This document shows positions 37,394-47,678 of a DNA stretch of 64,000 bases, piece after piece. The translations under genes were made by a program, and so were the position numbers. A model generated the notes under the pieces. That model was not told the origin of the DNA. It saw only the letters and a list, made by a program, of their open reading frames with translations, and ran no database searches. Every line of letters starts with the position of its first letter. Position 1 is the first letter of the stretch. Source of the stretch: Vibrio tubiashii (GTDB taxonomy: Bacteria; Pseudomonadota; Gammaproteobacteria; Enterobacterales; Vibrionaceae); the NCBI GenBank assembly GCA_000775715.1, contig JRWQ01000008.1:1-64000 (forward strand), written 5' to 3'.

Positions 37394-38851
37394 CTAAATA
37401 CCAGAGCGAACTTGAGGCTTATAGCAGTTCGCACTCTCATCATGGATAAACTCAACTTCATTGCGGATGCTCTCAAGTTTATCTTTCTGATAATGCGACA
37501 CATAAAGCAACTGACTGAGGTTTTCTTGTGCAATCAACTCCAAAGTGTTTTTTACCAACCGTCGGCCCAAATAATCTAACCCTTGGTAAGGCTCATCTAA
37601 GATAAGTAAAGCTGGCTGCTTCACAATCGCTCTTGCAATCAAAAGTAGCCTTTGTTGCCCATATTCAAGCTGTCTGAATGAGGTGTTGGCAAGGTCACTC
37701 ATATGCAGAATTTCGAGCCACTCGCGCGCAACTTGAATCTCTTTTTTACTTGGCTGCTGATATAGACCGATTGAATCATAAAAACCTGACAAAATGACTT
37801 CAATTGCTTTACAGCTAACACGATACTGAAGGTGAAGCGCCGACGAAACCATGCCAATATTCTTCTTGATCTCCCATATAGACTCGCCAGAACCGCGCTT
37901 ATTACCAAAGATATAAATTTCATTGGAATAGCACTGTGGGTGGTCACCAAAAATTAAGCCGAGTAGCGTACTTTTCCCGCAGCCGTTAGGCCCTTTTATT
38001 TGCCAGTGCTGACCATTGTCAATGCGCCAGTTGAGATCAGTAAAAATGGTTTTCTCGGTGTACTCTACTTTTCCGTCAACGATTTCAAACAACGGATTGT
38101 CGAAATTATGGGTGTGCTGATAACGATGAATCAGTGCGAGCATCTCTTCACTTTGCTGCTTTGATTGGGATTTGATCTGGCTGATCACTGGATGTGTTTC
38201 CCACTCAGTTCTGGCCATTGTACTTTCCAGTGTTCCGTGGTTGAACAGTGCGACCTGCTCTATCCAAGTTGGTATATCTTCTTCGCGGTTAAAGGTGACG
38301 ATCATCTGAGTAGATTTTGCCAGTTGGGTAAGATAGGTCGTTAGTGATTGACGATGAGCAACATCTAAACCAGTAAACGGATTATCAAGAACAATAAGAT
38401 CTGGCTTTGCTGCCAAGGCACGAGCAAGCATTACTCGGCGAGTTTCACCGGTAGACAAAACTCTAAAGCCACTTTGAGCAAGATGAGAGAGGTCTAAATC
38501 GGATATCAGTTGCTCGGTAAGTTGCTGAGATTGGCACTGTTCATAAATAAGAGAAGAAACTGTGCTTCCGGTATCCACTTGGTCAAGAAAATCGGTGTCG
38601 TCTTTCGCAATCTCTTCCTCTAACAATCTTTGCTGCTCGACCAGCGATACCTGAACGATCTTTCCTGTGCTGATGCACACTAATTCAGAGCAGGCATCAA
38701 ACTCACCGCACAGCAAGCTCCCTAGCAGTGAGCCTATATCGCCTTCGGTGCTAAATACGCTCCATGATTGTCCTTCAGATATACTCCACTGGGCAATCTC
38801 TAGATGATTAGTGCCAACTTGGAGGTCGAGTTGGTTGATATCTATTTGCAT
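37394..38851 (-). CDS. modF: ModF-like double ABC ATPase with degenerate first domain
   Basis: 485 residues made of two ABC nucleotide-binding domains, as in E. coli ModF/PhrA. The second (about 255-475) is intact: Walker A GPNGCGKST, then RLLLIARAIV and LLILDEPYQGLD. The first (about 1-225) keeps a signature LSTGETRRVMLARALA but its Walker A region reads FSTEGDIGSLLG without GxGKS, and Walker B ends LDNPF with Asn for the catalytic Glu. So the first site likely cannot hydrolyse ATP. The family role is poorly known; it is named for proximity to mod genes, which are absent here. Confidence 0.82.
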   Translation of the reverse strand: MQIDINQLDLQVGTNHLEIAQWSISEGQSWSVFSTEGDIGSLLGSLLCGEFDACSELVCISTGKIVQVSLVEQQRLLEEEIAKDDTDFLDQVDTGSTVSSLIYEQCQSQQLTEQLISDLDLSHLAQSGFRVLSTGETRRVMLARALAAKPDLIVLDNPFTGLDVAHRQSLTTYLTQLAKSTQMIVTFNREEDIPTWIEQVALFNHGTLESTMARTEWETHPVISQIKSQSKQQSEEMLALIHRYQHTHNFDNPLFEIVDGKVEYTEKTIFTDLNWRIDNGQHWQIKGPNGCGKSTLLGLIFGDHPQCYSNEIYIFGNKRGSGESIWEIKKNIGMVSSALHLQYRVSCKAIEVILSGFYDSIGLYQQPSKKEIQVAREWLEILHMSDLANTSFRQLEYGQQRLLLIARAIVKQPALLILDEPYQGLDYLGRRLVKNTLELIAQENLSQLLYVSHYQKDKLESIRNEVEFIHDESANCYKPQVRSGI

Positions 38852-38955
38852 GAATGGTTTCCCTACCCTTCAAGGTTCATAATTACTTCCAAACTACTTC
38901 AACACGCGGTGCGGTGCGATTGTGAAATCAGAAAATGTGATATTTACAGCAGGTG

Positions 38956-39825
38956 TTATGCGTACTGTTTTACAAACTCGATAAAGGTCTTATCCGCAAT
39001 CGAGAGATAACCATCTTTTCGCCAAGCCAGAGCCAAATCTAGCTTCACTCGGTCGTGAAACGGCACAGCAACTACATCCTTTTCGTGCTGGGTGACCAAT
39101 TCCAAAAGTGCCGTTATGGCAAATTCATGCTTCACGATGCTCAAAATCATTGGAAGTAAATTGGTTTCGAATGAGAAACGTAGCTCTTTATTGCACTGCT
39201 GAGCTTGATTCTCAATGAAGTCACGATGGAAATAACCAGGCTTAAACATCACCAACTCATGGTCAAAGAACTCATCAAAGCTTATCGATTCTCGATGTGC
39301 GAACTCATGCTCCGGTGCCACCACCGCCACCATTTCAGAGCGTAATAAATGGTCAGTTTCTAGGTCGTCAGGTACGTTTTCATCGTTAATCACGCCAATA
39401 TCCAACTCACCATCAAGCAGCATCTGCCGAATTGAGCGCGTGCCAGCATCAACCAAGGTCAGCTTGAGGTTTGGGTAGCGGCTTTTAAACGCCATCAACA
39501 CTTGTGGAAAGAAATACGAGCCCATCATACTCGGTGCCCCAAGCCTGACTTCGCCCTTCTCTAGCCCTTTTAACTCATCAATGGCGAGCTGCGCATCATC
39601 TAGTTGTTGAAGCACTCTTTTAGCATGTTCAAATAACACCACGCCTTCGTCGGTGAGCGATACCTTGCGATCCTCACGACGAAAAAGCTCGACACCCAGG
39701 CTCTGTTCTAATTTTTTAATGGAAATGCTAAGCGCAGGCTGAGCGATATGTAACGCTTTCGCTGCTTGAGTAAAATGCTCATGCTCTGCAACGGCAACAA
39801 AATGCTTAAGATGTTTTGAATCCAC
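38956..39825 (-). CDS. LysR-family transcriptional regulator
   Basis: 289 residues with an N-terminal winged helix-turn-helix (FTQAAKALHIAQPALSISIKKLEQSLGVELF) and a C-terminal periplasmic-binding-like effector domain. It is divergent from an MFS transporter gene; the 110-base AT-rich region between their likely starts should hold the LysR operator and both promoters. Control of that transporter is the likely role. Confidence 0.92.
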   Translation of the reverse strand: MDSKHLKHFVAVAEHEHFTQAAKALHIAQPALSISIKKLEQSLGVELFRREDRKVSLTDEGVVLFEHAKRVLQQLDDAQLAIDELKGLEKGEVRLGAPSMMGSYFFPQVLMAFKSRYPNLKLTLVDAGTRSIRQMLLDGELDIGVINDENVPDDLETDHLLRSEMVAVVAPEHEFAHRESISFDEFFDHELVMFKPGYFHRDFIENQAQQCNKELRFSFETNLLPMILSIVKHEFAITALLELVTQHEKDVVAVPFHDRVKLDLALAWRKDGYLSIADKTFIEFVKQYA

Positions 39826-39935
39826 ATCGACACCATATATAAATTATATCAACTCGATATTTTTAATATATTTTATATATCATGCCTACACTGATATTTT
39901 GCTCACATAACAACGCTTTGCTGCATAAGAAACCT

Positions 39936-41171
39936 ATGATTGAGCTGAAAACAAAACAATACCGCCAAGTCACTTTTAGCCTCGCGCTGGGCTCATTTCT
40001 AGTGTTCTGTAACCTGTACCTATTCCAGCCTATGCTGCCGTATATGTCTCAGCACTTCCAAGTAACAGAGACGCAGGTCAATTGGATATTTGCAGCGAGC
40101 ACATTGGCACTGTCAGTTTCTCTCGTCCCTTGGGCCGTAGCATCAGAATCACTCGGACGCAGAAACGTTATGCTTATAGGTCTTATTGCCATGCCATTTA
40201 TCGGCGCAGCGATGTTGTTGACTGAATCCATATACACACTCGTCATCCTGCGCGCTTTAATGGGTATTGCGCTAGCAGCCTTTGCCTCTGTCGCCGTGGC
40301 ATACATGGTTGAAGAGTTATCAGCACGAGCCTTTAGCCAAGCAATTGGAGGCTATATCGCCGCAAACTCGTTAGGCGGTATTACTGGACGTATCGTTGGC
40401 GGAACATTAACTGACGCTTTGGGTTGGCAACATGCCGTGGTAAGTATGGCAATATTCACTTTAGTCGGTGCCATTATTGTGTTTTTAAGCCTACCAAAAC
40501 AAAAGCATTTCACTCCCCAACGAGGGATGCTGCGTTACCACAACCGCGCAGTAGTGAAACATTTACAAAACAAGACGATTTGGATTGCTATGCTGATTGG
40601 CGGAGTCAACTTTGCGTTGTTCGTTAACCTCTATTCAGTAATGGGATTCCGCTTAGTCGCAGATCCGCACAGCTTACCAATTGGCTTAGCATCACTGATT
40701 TTTCTTTGCTACCTCGCGGGCACCATCAGTTCAAAACTCACATCAGTTTGGAGTAAACGACATCAAATGGTGTCTGGAATGATCACTGGTACAGTGATTA
40801 GCCTACTCGGGATGTTGATCGCTTATATCGATTCACTTGCGTTTATGTTGATGGGATTACTGTTGATTAGCTTCGGCGCATTTTTTACCCATACCTTGGC
40901 CTACGCTTGGGTCAGTCAAAAAGCCACCCACGCAAAAGCCACCGCTACCGCTTTGTATTTGGTGCACTACTATGTGGGCGGAAGTATCGGCGGGTTCTTC
41001 CTAATCTACTGCTGGCAACACGGAGGATGGGGTTACGTTGTCGCAGGAGGTTCGGTGCTATATCTAATGATTTTCTTCCTATGCCACAAGCTATCACATT
41101 GGCAACAGCACAAGCCACTGGTTGAAGATTCTGTTATTCTGGCGCAAAACACTAAATTGGAAGCAAAATGA
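39936..41171 (+). CDS. MFS transporter
   Basis: 411 residues from ATG 39936; the upstream ATG at 39882 has no ribosome site. Twelve predicted helices and the MFS loop motif ESLGRRNVML identify a major facilitator of the YnfM/drug-proton antiporter type. Substrate unknown. It overlaps the DUF1415 gene by four bases (ATGA), so the two are translated together, probably under the divergent LysR regulator. Confidence 0.88.
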   Translation: MIELKTKQYRQVTFSLALGSFLVFCNLYLFQPMLPYMSQHFQVTETQVNWIFAASTLALSVSLVPWAVASESLGRRNVMLIGLIAMPFIGAAMLLTESIYTLVILRALMGIALAAFASVAVAYMVEELSARAFSQAIGGYIAANSLGGITGRIVGGTLTDALGWQHAVVSMAIFTLVGAIIVFLSLPKQKHFTPQRGMLRYHNRAVVKHLQNKTIWIAMLIGGVNFALFVNLYSVMGFRLVADPHSLPIGLASLIFLCYLAGTISSKLTSVWSKRHQMVSGMITGTVISLLGMLIAYIDSLAFMLMGLLLISFGAFFTHTLAYAWVSQKATHAKATATALYLVHYYVGGSIGGFFLIYCWQHGGWGYVVAGGSVLYLMIFFLCHKLSHWQQHKPLVEDSVILAQNTKLEAK

Positions 41172-41740
41172 CAGCCAATAGCTCAACACTAACGAAGCCA
41201 GAACAAGTAAAAACTGCCGTAAACCAATGGCTAAATGATGTTGTAATCGGGCTTAACCTCTGCCCTTTCGCGGCAAAGCCACAACGCAATAAGCAAATTC
41301 GCATTTTTGTCAGTGAGGCGACAACGGAAGAAGCTCTACTTGAAGATATCCTAACTCAGCTAATGGAGCTTGCCTCGACTCAACCCGAAGAGCTTGAAAC
41401 GACGTTGGTCGCTGTACCAAATATGCTCGGTGACTTCTACGACTACAATCTATTCATCGATTGGATTGAGGCTTTAATTCGACAGCAGGAATGGGAAGGC
41501 GTATTCCAACTTGCCACGTTCCACCCGGATTACTGTTTTGGTGGCGCACAGCCAGAAGATGATGAAAACCTCACTAACCGCTCACCTTACCCAGTCTTTC
41601 ATCTGATCCGTGAAGAGAGCATGGAGAAAGTACTTAAACACTATCCTAACCCCGAAGCGATTCCAGACACCAATATTGCACGGGTTGAGTCGCTCACTGA
41701 CGAAGAGCGCAGAGCTCTGTTTCCCTATTTGTTTACTTAG
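41168..41740 (+). CDS. DUF1415 family protein
   Basis: 190 residues. Conserved phrases NLCPFA near the N-terminus and FHPDYCFGG identify DUF1415. No enzyme activity is established. Overlaps the MFS gene by four bases. After it, 215 bases without a gene lead to the HD-GYP gene. Confidence 0.88.
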   Translation: MTANSSTLTKPEQVKTAVNQWLNDVVIGLNLCPFAAKPQRNKQIRIFVSEATTEEALLEDILTQLMELASTQPEELETTLVAVPNMLGDFYDYNLFIDWIEALIRQQEWEGVFQLATFHPDYCFGGAQPEDDENLTNRSPYPVFHLIREESMEKVLKHYPNPEAIPDTNIARVESLTDEERRALFPYLFT

Positions 41741-41955
41741 CAGTCAGATGTGCTTCTATTTTAAATTTTGGGGGCAAAAAGCTAGCGCCCTATTACCCTT
41801 AGAAAAGACTGTAAACTCATTCCACAGTCAATCCAATCTGAAGCCACCTCTCATAATTAGTTGCTCACCCTATCATTACCTTGGTGAATCAGCCTCACCA
41901 CTAAGATATAATGAAGTTATAATTATATTTATAGTCATAGACATGAGGTCTGCGA

Positions 41956-43731
41956 ATGAAGTGGTATGGTAAGCAACTTAAGCTATTCGCTCTATTTATA
42001 TTCTGGTTTTATTCTTCTGTTTCCTTAGCTGAAAATGAACTCGCTCGAATACTTGTTCTTCACTCTTACGACCCTGCATATCACTGGACCAAAGATCTTC
42101 AAACAGGCATAGATTCCGCTTTATTGAGCAGTAATAAGGAAGTCAAACTTTCCATCGAGTATATGGACAGTAAAAGGAATTTGTCTCCCGAATACCTAGA
42201 CTCTTTCAAACGCTACTTTGCCAATAAATACAAGCATTATCAATTCGATGGCGTCATTGTAACTGATGACAACGCAGCCAATTTCTTTCTTGAATTATAC
42301 CCAGAGGGAATGGGCAACACGCCCGTTGTAGCCGTTGGGATCAATAACGCTCAGTTTAAAGCGAGCAGTTTGAGTGATCGGTCGAAAGTTTTCTACTCAA
42401 AGGATAACATTAACAGCAATCTAACTCTGATAAAAAGAATAGTTCCTGACGTCAAACAAATTTATTTATTTCATGACTTAACCACTAGTGGAAAGCTGTT
42501 ATCGACTCAAATAAAGCAAGAACACGCTAACAGTGTTGTCAGTCAAATACCTCTATTAGAAGTCACTGACTTATCCTTGAATGAAGCTAAGGATTTTGCA
42601 AAAACTCTCGAGTCCAACGACGTCATTTTGCTTACTCACTTTAATACTCAATTAGATGAAAATATCTATTATACCTACAATCAGGTAAGCGCTGCTTTAG
42701 GCCAGGCAAGCAACGCACCGATTTTTGTGCTTTGGAACTTCTACTTACGTAATGGTGTATTGGGTGGCCATGTCAACGATTCAAAAAAATTAGGGGAGTT
42801 AGCTGTCGAATCTTTAAGTCAAGACCTTGATTTGGGAGTACGAAGTAGCGACAAACTAAATACTTCTTATCGACCTTTACTTGACTATAACGCACTGGTT
42901 AAACACAACATTTCGACCAAACTACTACCGGAAAACACGTTATTACTAAACAAACCAGTCACTATCTGGCAAGAGAACCGGAACGCGATCATCGTGATTG
43001 TGACTATCATTGTAGTCTTACTATTAGTGATACTTCTCCAAGGGGCTTGGATTCGAAATAAACAGATGATTGCCAAGCATACTAAAAAGATATTGGCCCT
43101 TCGAAACAAGACGTTAGCTGTACAAAAAGAAATGATTCTAATGCTCGGAGAAGCAATAGAAACACGCTCTGGAGAAACAGGCAACCACGTAAAACGCGTA
43201 GCTAAGATGTCAGCCTTGCTGGGTAAGTTGTATGGACTATCACACCGGGAAGTAGAGATGTTAGAAATCGTCAGTCCCATGCATGATGTTGGAAAAATAG
43301 GCATACCTGAAACAATTCTCGAGAAACCTGGCAAACTAGATAGCCAGGAATGGAAGGTTATGCAAACCCATACGACCATCGGTTATAAGATGCTTTCTAA
43401 GAGTGAAGGGGAACTCTTTTCTTTAGCCTCTTTTGTCGCCCATGAGCATCATGAAAGATGGGATGGCAACGGTTATCCGAACGGCTTATCTGGAGAGAAT
43501 ATTCATGTTTTCGCACGGCTAACGGCTCTAGTAGACGTTTTTGATGCTTTACTTAGCAAGCGTTGTTACAAAGAGCCGTGGGAAGTTGTAGATGTCATAG
43601 ACCTAATTCAAAAAGAAGCTGGCAAGCAATTTGACCCCATTATGTCATCCCTACTTTTAGATAACTTAGACGATTTTGTTGATCTTAGAAACTGCTATCC
43701 AGACGGAAGAACGTATCAAGATTGCGAGTAA
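41956..43731 (+). CDS. HD-GYP phosphodiesterase with periplasmic ABC-binding-like sensor
   Basis: 591 residues. Signal sequence (about 1-25), a periplasmic domain resembling ABC substrate-binding proteins (about 30-330), one membrane helix (344-362), and a cytoplasmic HD-GYP domain (about 390-575). Catalytic residues are present: H443-D444 in MHDVGKIGIPE, HEHHERWDGNGYP (G506-Y507-P508). HD-GYP enzymes usually break cyclic-di-GMP to GMP. The sensor part presumably binds a small ligand that tunes the activity. Confidence 0.9.
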   Translation: MKWYGKQLKLFALFIFWFYSSVSLAENELARILVLHSYDPAYHWTKDLQTGIDSALLSSNKEVKLSIEYMDSKRNLSPEYLDSFKRYFANKYKHYQFDGVIVTDDNAANFFLELYPEGMGNTPVVAVGINNAQFKASSLSDRSKVFYSKDNINSNLTLIKRIVPDVKQIYLFHDLTTSGKLLSTQIKQEHANSVVSQIPLLEVTDLSLNEAKDFAKTLESNDVILLTHFNTQLDENIYYTYNQVSAALGQASNAPIFVLWNFYLRNGVLGGHVNDSKKLGELAVESLSQDLDLGVRSSDKLNTSYRPLLDYNALVKHNISTKLLPENTLLLNKPVTIWQENRNAIIVIVTIIVVLLLVILLQGAWIRNKQMIAKHTKKILALRNKTLAVQKEMILMLGEAIETRSGETGNHVKRVAKMSALLGKLYGLSHREVEMLEIVSPMHDVGKIGIPETILEKPGKLDSQEWKVMQTHTTIGYKMLSKSEGELFSLASFVAHEHHERWDGNGYPNGLSGENIHVFARLTALVDVFDALLSKRCYKEPWEVVDVIDLIQKEAGKQFDPIMSSLLLDNLDDFVDLRNCYPDGRTYQDCE

Positions 43732-43788
43732 CGCTTCTGAGCTAAGCAGGAAGGATTTTAGAGTACTATAAGGCCACTTTAAAACTCT

Positions 43789-43819
43789 AGTCTAAGGCAG
43801 AAATCATCTGCCTTAGACT
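43789..43819. terminator. Shared hairpin between convergent genes
   Basis: AGTCTAAGGCAG (43789-43800) pairs over 12 bp with CTGCCTTAGACT (43808-43819). It lies between the stop of the HD-GYP gene and the stop of the chemoreceptor. T runs are short on both sides (TTTT on the minus strand), so it is a probable but imperfect bidirectional terminator. Confidence 0.55.
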
Positions 43820-43829
43820 TAACTGGTAG

Positions 43830-45509
43830 TTAAACCTTGAAGTTGCCAACAAGCCCCGACATTTTGTCTCCCGAAGACACTAGCTGACTGCTAACGCTAG
43901 CAGATTGACTTGCAGTATCATTAAGGTCGTGTACGATTTCCTGAATATGAACTAAGTTCTGATTGATATCTTCCGCCACAGCGCTTTGCTGCTCTGCGGC
44001 TGTTGCAGTTTGAATTCCCATGTCATGAATAGTGCCAATAGCCTTCTCAATTGCGGTTAAACTTGTCTGGATCTGAGTGGAGTCATGTGCCGTTTGTTCC
44101 CCGCGCTGCTGACTTGAACTCATAGAATCAACGGCATTACGAACTCGAGTCTGCAATGCTGTTAACATTTCGCCAATTTCTTGCGTGCTATTTTGAGTCC
44201 GGCTTGCTAGCGATCGAACTTCATCGGCAACAACGGCAAAACCTCTACCTTGTTCACCTGCACGAGCCGCCTCGATAGCAGCATTCAACGCTAGCAAATT
44301 AGTTTGCTCAGCTATCTCTCCAATGACATCGAGTACTTTCGTAATCCGCTCAGTCTGTTCACTCAACGCCTGAATGGCTTCGGATGTGCCGTTTACTTCA
44401 GAAACTAGTTCGCCAATACCTTCGATTGCATGTGAGACTTCAAGCTGGGCTTCGTTAATCTGATCATTTGCCGCTTTAATGGCCTGTGAAGTAGAGTGAG
44501 TATTGTTCGCAACCTCCCTTGAGGTCGCACTCATTTCAGTTACAGCCGTCACTATTTTCTCAGTTTCTAAACTATGGTTTTGCATTGATTTGGCCGCATG
44601 ACCAGTTTGCTGATCTAGAGCATTGCCCGCAAGCATAACTTCAGACGCTGAATCTTGCAGAGCCTTAATCATCGGCTGAAGTTTATCCATAAAGTCATTA
44701 AATGCGATAGCGACATCTCCAACCTCATCTTGACTCTCAACCTTGAGCCTAGCAGTAAGATCGCCTTCCCCCTCAGCGACATCTTTTAGTGACGCAGCAA
44801 TATGTTGCAATGGCGCCACGCCCCTATTGACGAAAAAAGTCACCAACACTATCGTTATAGCTAAACCGAAAAGAGATAAAATAACCGCCGAACGAGTATC
44901 GTCATTCAGGCTCTGTAGCTGAGCCGCCTTTTGTTCGCTGACTAACCGATCAATGTCATCAATATAAATCCCTGTTCCTAGCACCCAGTCCCAGCGAGGT
45001 AAATATTCAGCATAACCCAGCTTAGGAGCTTGAGCATCAATCGAAGGTTTGTGCCACGAAAAAGGCAAAAATCCGTCTCCTTTTTTCGCGGCTTCTATCA
45101 ATCCCGCAATGACAGGAGTACCGTTCTCGTCTTTCAAACCAAGCAGGTTCTTCCCCTCTAGTTGTGGCTTGATAGCATGCAGAGTGTTGACACCTGTTGA
45201 GTCATAGGCAAAAAAGTACCCATCTTTTTCAAATCGCATTGATTTTAAAATGGCTTTAGCTTGCTCTTTATTGTTGCCATTACGATCTGACTCATGAAGA
45301 TCCTTTACCGCTGTGACTCCCATCATTAAATAGGCTTTTAGCTCTTTTTTTCGATTGTCTAATAGTTGTTCACGGTAATCGACTAACTCTTGCTCTAATG
45401 CATTCTTACCGTTCCAGTAGTACACCAAAGTAACAAGTGTTGTCAGCACAACCAAAGGTATTACCGTTAGTAGCTGAAGTTTGGTGCGACTTTTTAGCGA
45501 TAAGCCCAT
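43830..45509 (-). CDS. Cache-domain methyl-accepting chemotaxis protein
   Basis: 559 residues from ATG 45509 with GGAGG seven bases upstream; a GTG at 45521 would lie inside that ribosome site. Order: membrane helix (about 12-34), a periplasmic single Cache domain (about 40-190, with [12 protein letters not shown] and [16 protein letters not shown]), second helix (about 205-225), HAMP (about 225-280) and the signalling domain with tip [20 protein letters not shown]. Small organic acids are frequent Cache ligands; the real one is unknown. Confidence 0.93.
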   Translation of the reverse strand: MGLSLKSRTKLQLLTVIPLVVLTTLVTLVYYWNGKNALEQELVDYREQLLDNRKKELKAYLMMGVTAVKDLHESDRNGNNKEQAKAILKSMRFEKDGYFFAYDSTGVNTLHAIKPQLEGKNLLGLKDENGTPVIAGLIEAAKKGDGFLPFSWHKPSIDAQAPKLGYAEYLPRWDWVLGTGIYIDDIDRLVSEQKAAQLQSLNDDTRSAVILSLFGLAITIVLVTFFVNRGVAPLQHIAASLKDVAEGEGDLTARLKVESQDEVGDVAIAFNDFMDKLQPMIKALQDSASEVMLAGNALDQQTGHAAKSMQNHSLETEKIVTAVTEMSATSREVANNTHSTSQAIKAANDQINEAQLEVSHAIEGIGELVSEVNGTSEAIQALSEQTERITKVLDVIGEIAEQTNLLALNAAIEAARAGEQGRGFAVVADEVRSLASRTQNSTQEIGEMLTALQTRVRNAVDSMSSSQQRGEQTAHDSTQIQTSLTAIEKAIGTIHDMGIQTATAAEQQSAVAEDINQNLVHIQEIVHDLNDTASQSASVSSQLVSSGDKMSGLVGNFKV

Positions 45510-45832
45510 ACATACCTCCACTTAGTAATGCTTTTAACTATGTTCATTTTTTGCTCATTCCCATGCTTGGATTTATTTGTAATTATTAAGGTGGCGGTCA
45601 ATGTTAAGGTTATATCACCACCTCATCTATAGTAATGATTTGTCGATCGTTTTTCATTGATCCACTTAATGAATGGTCAAATAGCGAGGTCGATGGTTGG
45701 TATAAAGATTAAGTGGCGTCATAGCGATTAAGAACTTGAATGGTAAGCTTCGCAGCCCAATTGCAACATGGTAAATACAACACAAAACAAAAAAGCACCA
45801 AACGGCGCTTCTCAATATAAATGCTTACGAAA
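45510..45832. other. Intergenic region before the Cache chemoreceptor
   Basis: These 323 bases lie between the chemoreceptor start and the end of the GAF-GGDEF gene. They hold the terminator of the latter at 45786-45810. I see no further gene or strong motif; the chemoreceptor promoter should be in the right half of it. Confidence 0.5.
45786..45810 (-). terminator. Terminator of the GAF-GGDEF gene
   Basis: On the minus strand AAGCGCC pairs with GGTGCTT (45804-45810 with 45793-45799, one G-T pair, GTTT loop), followed by TTTTTG. It lies 22 bases beyond the stop. Confidence 0.8.
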
Positions 45833-46912
45833 TCATAACTCTATCGGAGCGGGTTCAGATTTATTCCATTGTGAAATCACGGTATTATTTCGGCCCGCCG
45901 CTTTTGCTGCATACAAACTATCGTCAGCAATATGAATAATTTCATCTAGTGTCGCCTTGTCGCACTGTTCATTTCCCTGTTCAGAAAAATCAAACTCACA
46001 GGAGCCGATTGAAACCGTAACGGGCTTGTTCCCTACTTCAATGCTGTTCACACACGTCCGTACCTTTTCGACCAACTTTCGGCGTACCTGAACTTGTCTT
46101 TCAGGTAACCAGACCACAAACTCTTCACCACCAAAGCGGGCAATAAAGTCACTGGGCGCTAACTGTTGCTTAATGATTAGCGCCACCTTTTTAAGCACAT
46201 CGTCACCAATCTGGTGGCCATAGTTATCGTTAACCCGCTTAAAGTGGTCAATATCAATCACACAAAGTGTTCCTTTACCACCTATGCCCTTCATACGTTC
46301 TATGTCTAGATGAACCGTTTTAAACATACTACGACGATTCGCCACTCCGGTTAGTGCGTCATGATTAGCGTGATACTCCAGGCGCTCATTCAATTTTTGT
46401 AGACGCTGCTCTTGTTTACGCCGAATGAGCTCAACTTCGATCCAAGAAGCCATCAACTTAAGTACATCAATATCAATATCTTTAAACTTTCGGTGGTAAG
46501 GGGTTGCTGAAGAAAAATTAAGCGTGCCGAATATCTCATTGTCTATAAAGATTGGTACGCCGATATATGACTCTAAACCAAAGGCTTGGTATGCGGGGTG
46601 CGTTGCGTACTTATCATCTTCACCCATGTTTTCAATCACCACAGGTGCGTAGGAACGGCAAGTGATCTCACAGTATGTCTGGCTGTATTCGAAAGTATCA
46701 CCAACACTAAGTTCAACACCTTCAGGCGTCACACAGTTAAGCACCGTATAAGTATTACCGTCGATTCGAGATAAGATACCGATATCCAAATTGAATCTTT
46801 CCAGCCCCATCATAAGCAACTGGCTAACTTGAATATCAAATCCTTTCTGGTAGTCATTGGTGATTTGATACAAACCTCGAATCACCTTTTCACTGTCGCT
46901 CTCAACCACCAT
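45833..46912 (-). CDS. GAF-GGDEF diguanylate cyclase
   Basis: 359 residues, soluble. A GAF sensor domain (about 20-165), a short coiled-coil linker, and a GGDEF domain (about 180-345) with the active-site GGEEF at residues 261-265. It should make cyclic-di-GMP. The inhibition site reads APSD instead of RxxD, so feedback inhibition may be missing. The GAF domain has two cysteines (CEITC), which could make it redox- or metal-responsive (inference). Confidence 0.9.
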   Translation of the reverse strand: MVVESDSEKVIRGLYQITNDYQKGFDIQVSQLLMMGLERFNLDIGILSRIDGNTYTVLNCVTPEGVELSVGDTFEYSQTYCEITCRSYAPVVIENMGEDDKYATHPAYQAFGLESYIGVPIFIDNEIFGTLNFSSATPYHRKFKDIDIDVLKLMASWIEVELIRRKQEQRLQKLNERLEYHANHDALTGVANRRSMFKTVHLDIERMKGIGGKGTLCVIDIDHFKRVNDNYGHQIGDDVLKKVALIIKQQLAPSDFIARFGGEEFVVWLPERQVQVRRKLVEKVRTCVNSIEVGNKPVTVSIGSCEFDFSEQGNEQCDKATLDEIIHIADDSLYAAKAAGRNNTVISQWNKSEPAPIEL

Positions 46913-47091
46913 ACAATCTCCAAAAGATAATAATTGTTATATTAAAGATAGAGTTATAGTTTCAATAGATGCAACTCTTTTCTTGTTTCCAATAACAAAA
47001 CTTGACCTCTCCGCCCAATATTTTCGGGCTCTGCATAGCGAGAGCAGAGCGGCTTTGGTAGTATTAGCCAATCTTAACCACATCCGGATCA

Positions 47092-47673
47092 ATGGATATG
47101 CACCTTTCAAAACTAACCAACGAAATTTTCAACCATCTTTACCACGATATTTCTGAGTTTCGTAGCACTTTCGATTTACCCGTTAACTCGCCACAAAGTT
47201 TAGACGATAAAGCAGACACTCTGCATACCTCTTTAGCCATTGAAGAATTGACAGAGCTTGCAGAGGCGGACAATAAAACTGAGCAAGCGGATGCAATTAT
47301 CGACAGCGTGTATGTTTTGATGGGACGTTTGGTTCATTTAGGCCACGACAAAATAGAAGATAATATTGCGATAAATTACCTGATCGACCTGCTACTTAAC
47401 GTTGCGGTAAACCGTGGTATTGAGTTCTTACCTTGCTGGGATGAAGTTCACTCAAGCAATATGAGCAAAGTGTGCCGCAACGAAAAGGAGTACGCTGAAA
47501 CTGAAGCTTACTACGCAGAGCAAGGTATCAAGCTAATGGCGGTACAGAAAGGTGATTACATTATCGCTAAATGTGCTGAGGATTTTGTTTCTGACGCGAA
47601 GACCATTCGCCAAGGTAAAGTTCTTAAATCTGTCTACTACCGCCCTGCAGATCTCGTAGCTCTAACCAAATAG
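47092..47673 (+). CDS. MazG-like nucleotide pyrophosphohydrolase
   Basis: 193 residues. The all-alpha NTP pyrophosphatase pattern is visible: EELTELAEAD (about residues 48-57) and ADAIIDSVYVLMG (about 64-76), which give the metal-binding Glu and Asp residues. Such enzymes cleave nucleoside triphosphates to monophosphates. Length and the C-terminal half suggest a stand-alone family member, not true MazG. No partner gene on this strand. Confidence 0.75.
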   Translation: MDMHLSKLTNEIFNHLYHDISEFRSTFDLPVNSPQSLDDKADTLHTSLAIEELTELAEADNKTEQADAIIDSVYVLMGRLVHLGHDKIEDNIAINYLIDLLLNVAVNRGIEFLPCWDEVHSSNMSKVCRNEKEYAETEAYYAEQGIKLMAVQKGDYIIAKCAEDFVSDAKTIRQGKVLKSVYYRPADLVALTK

Positions 47674-47678
47674 TAGAT

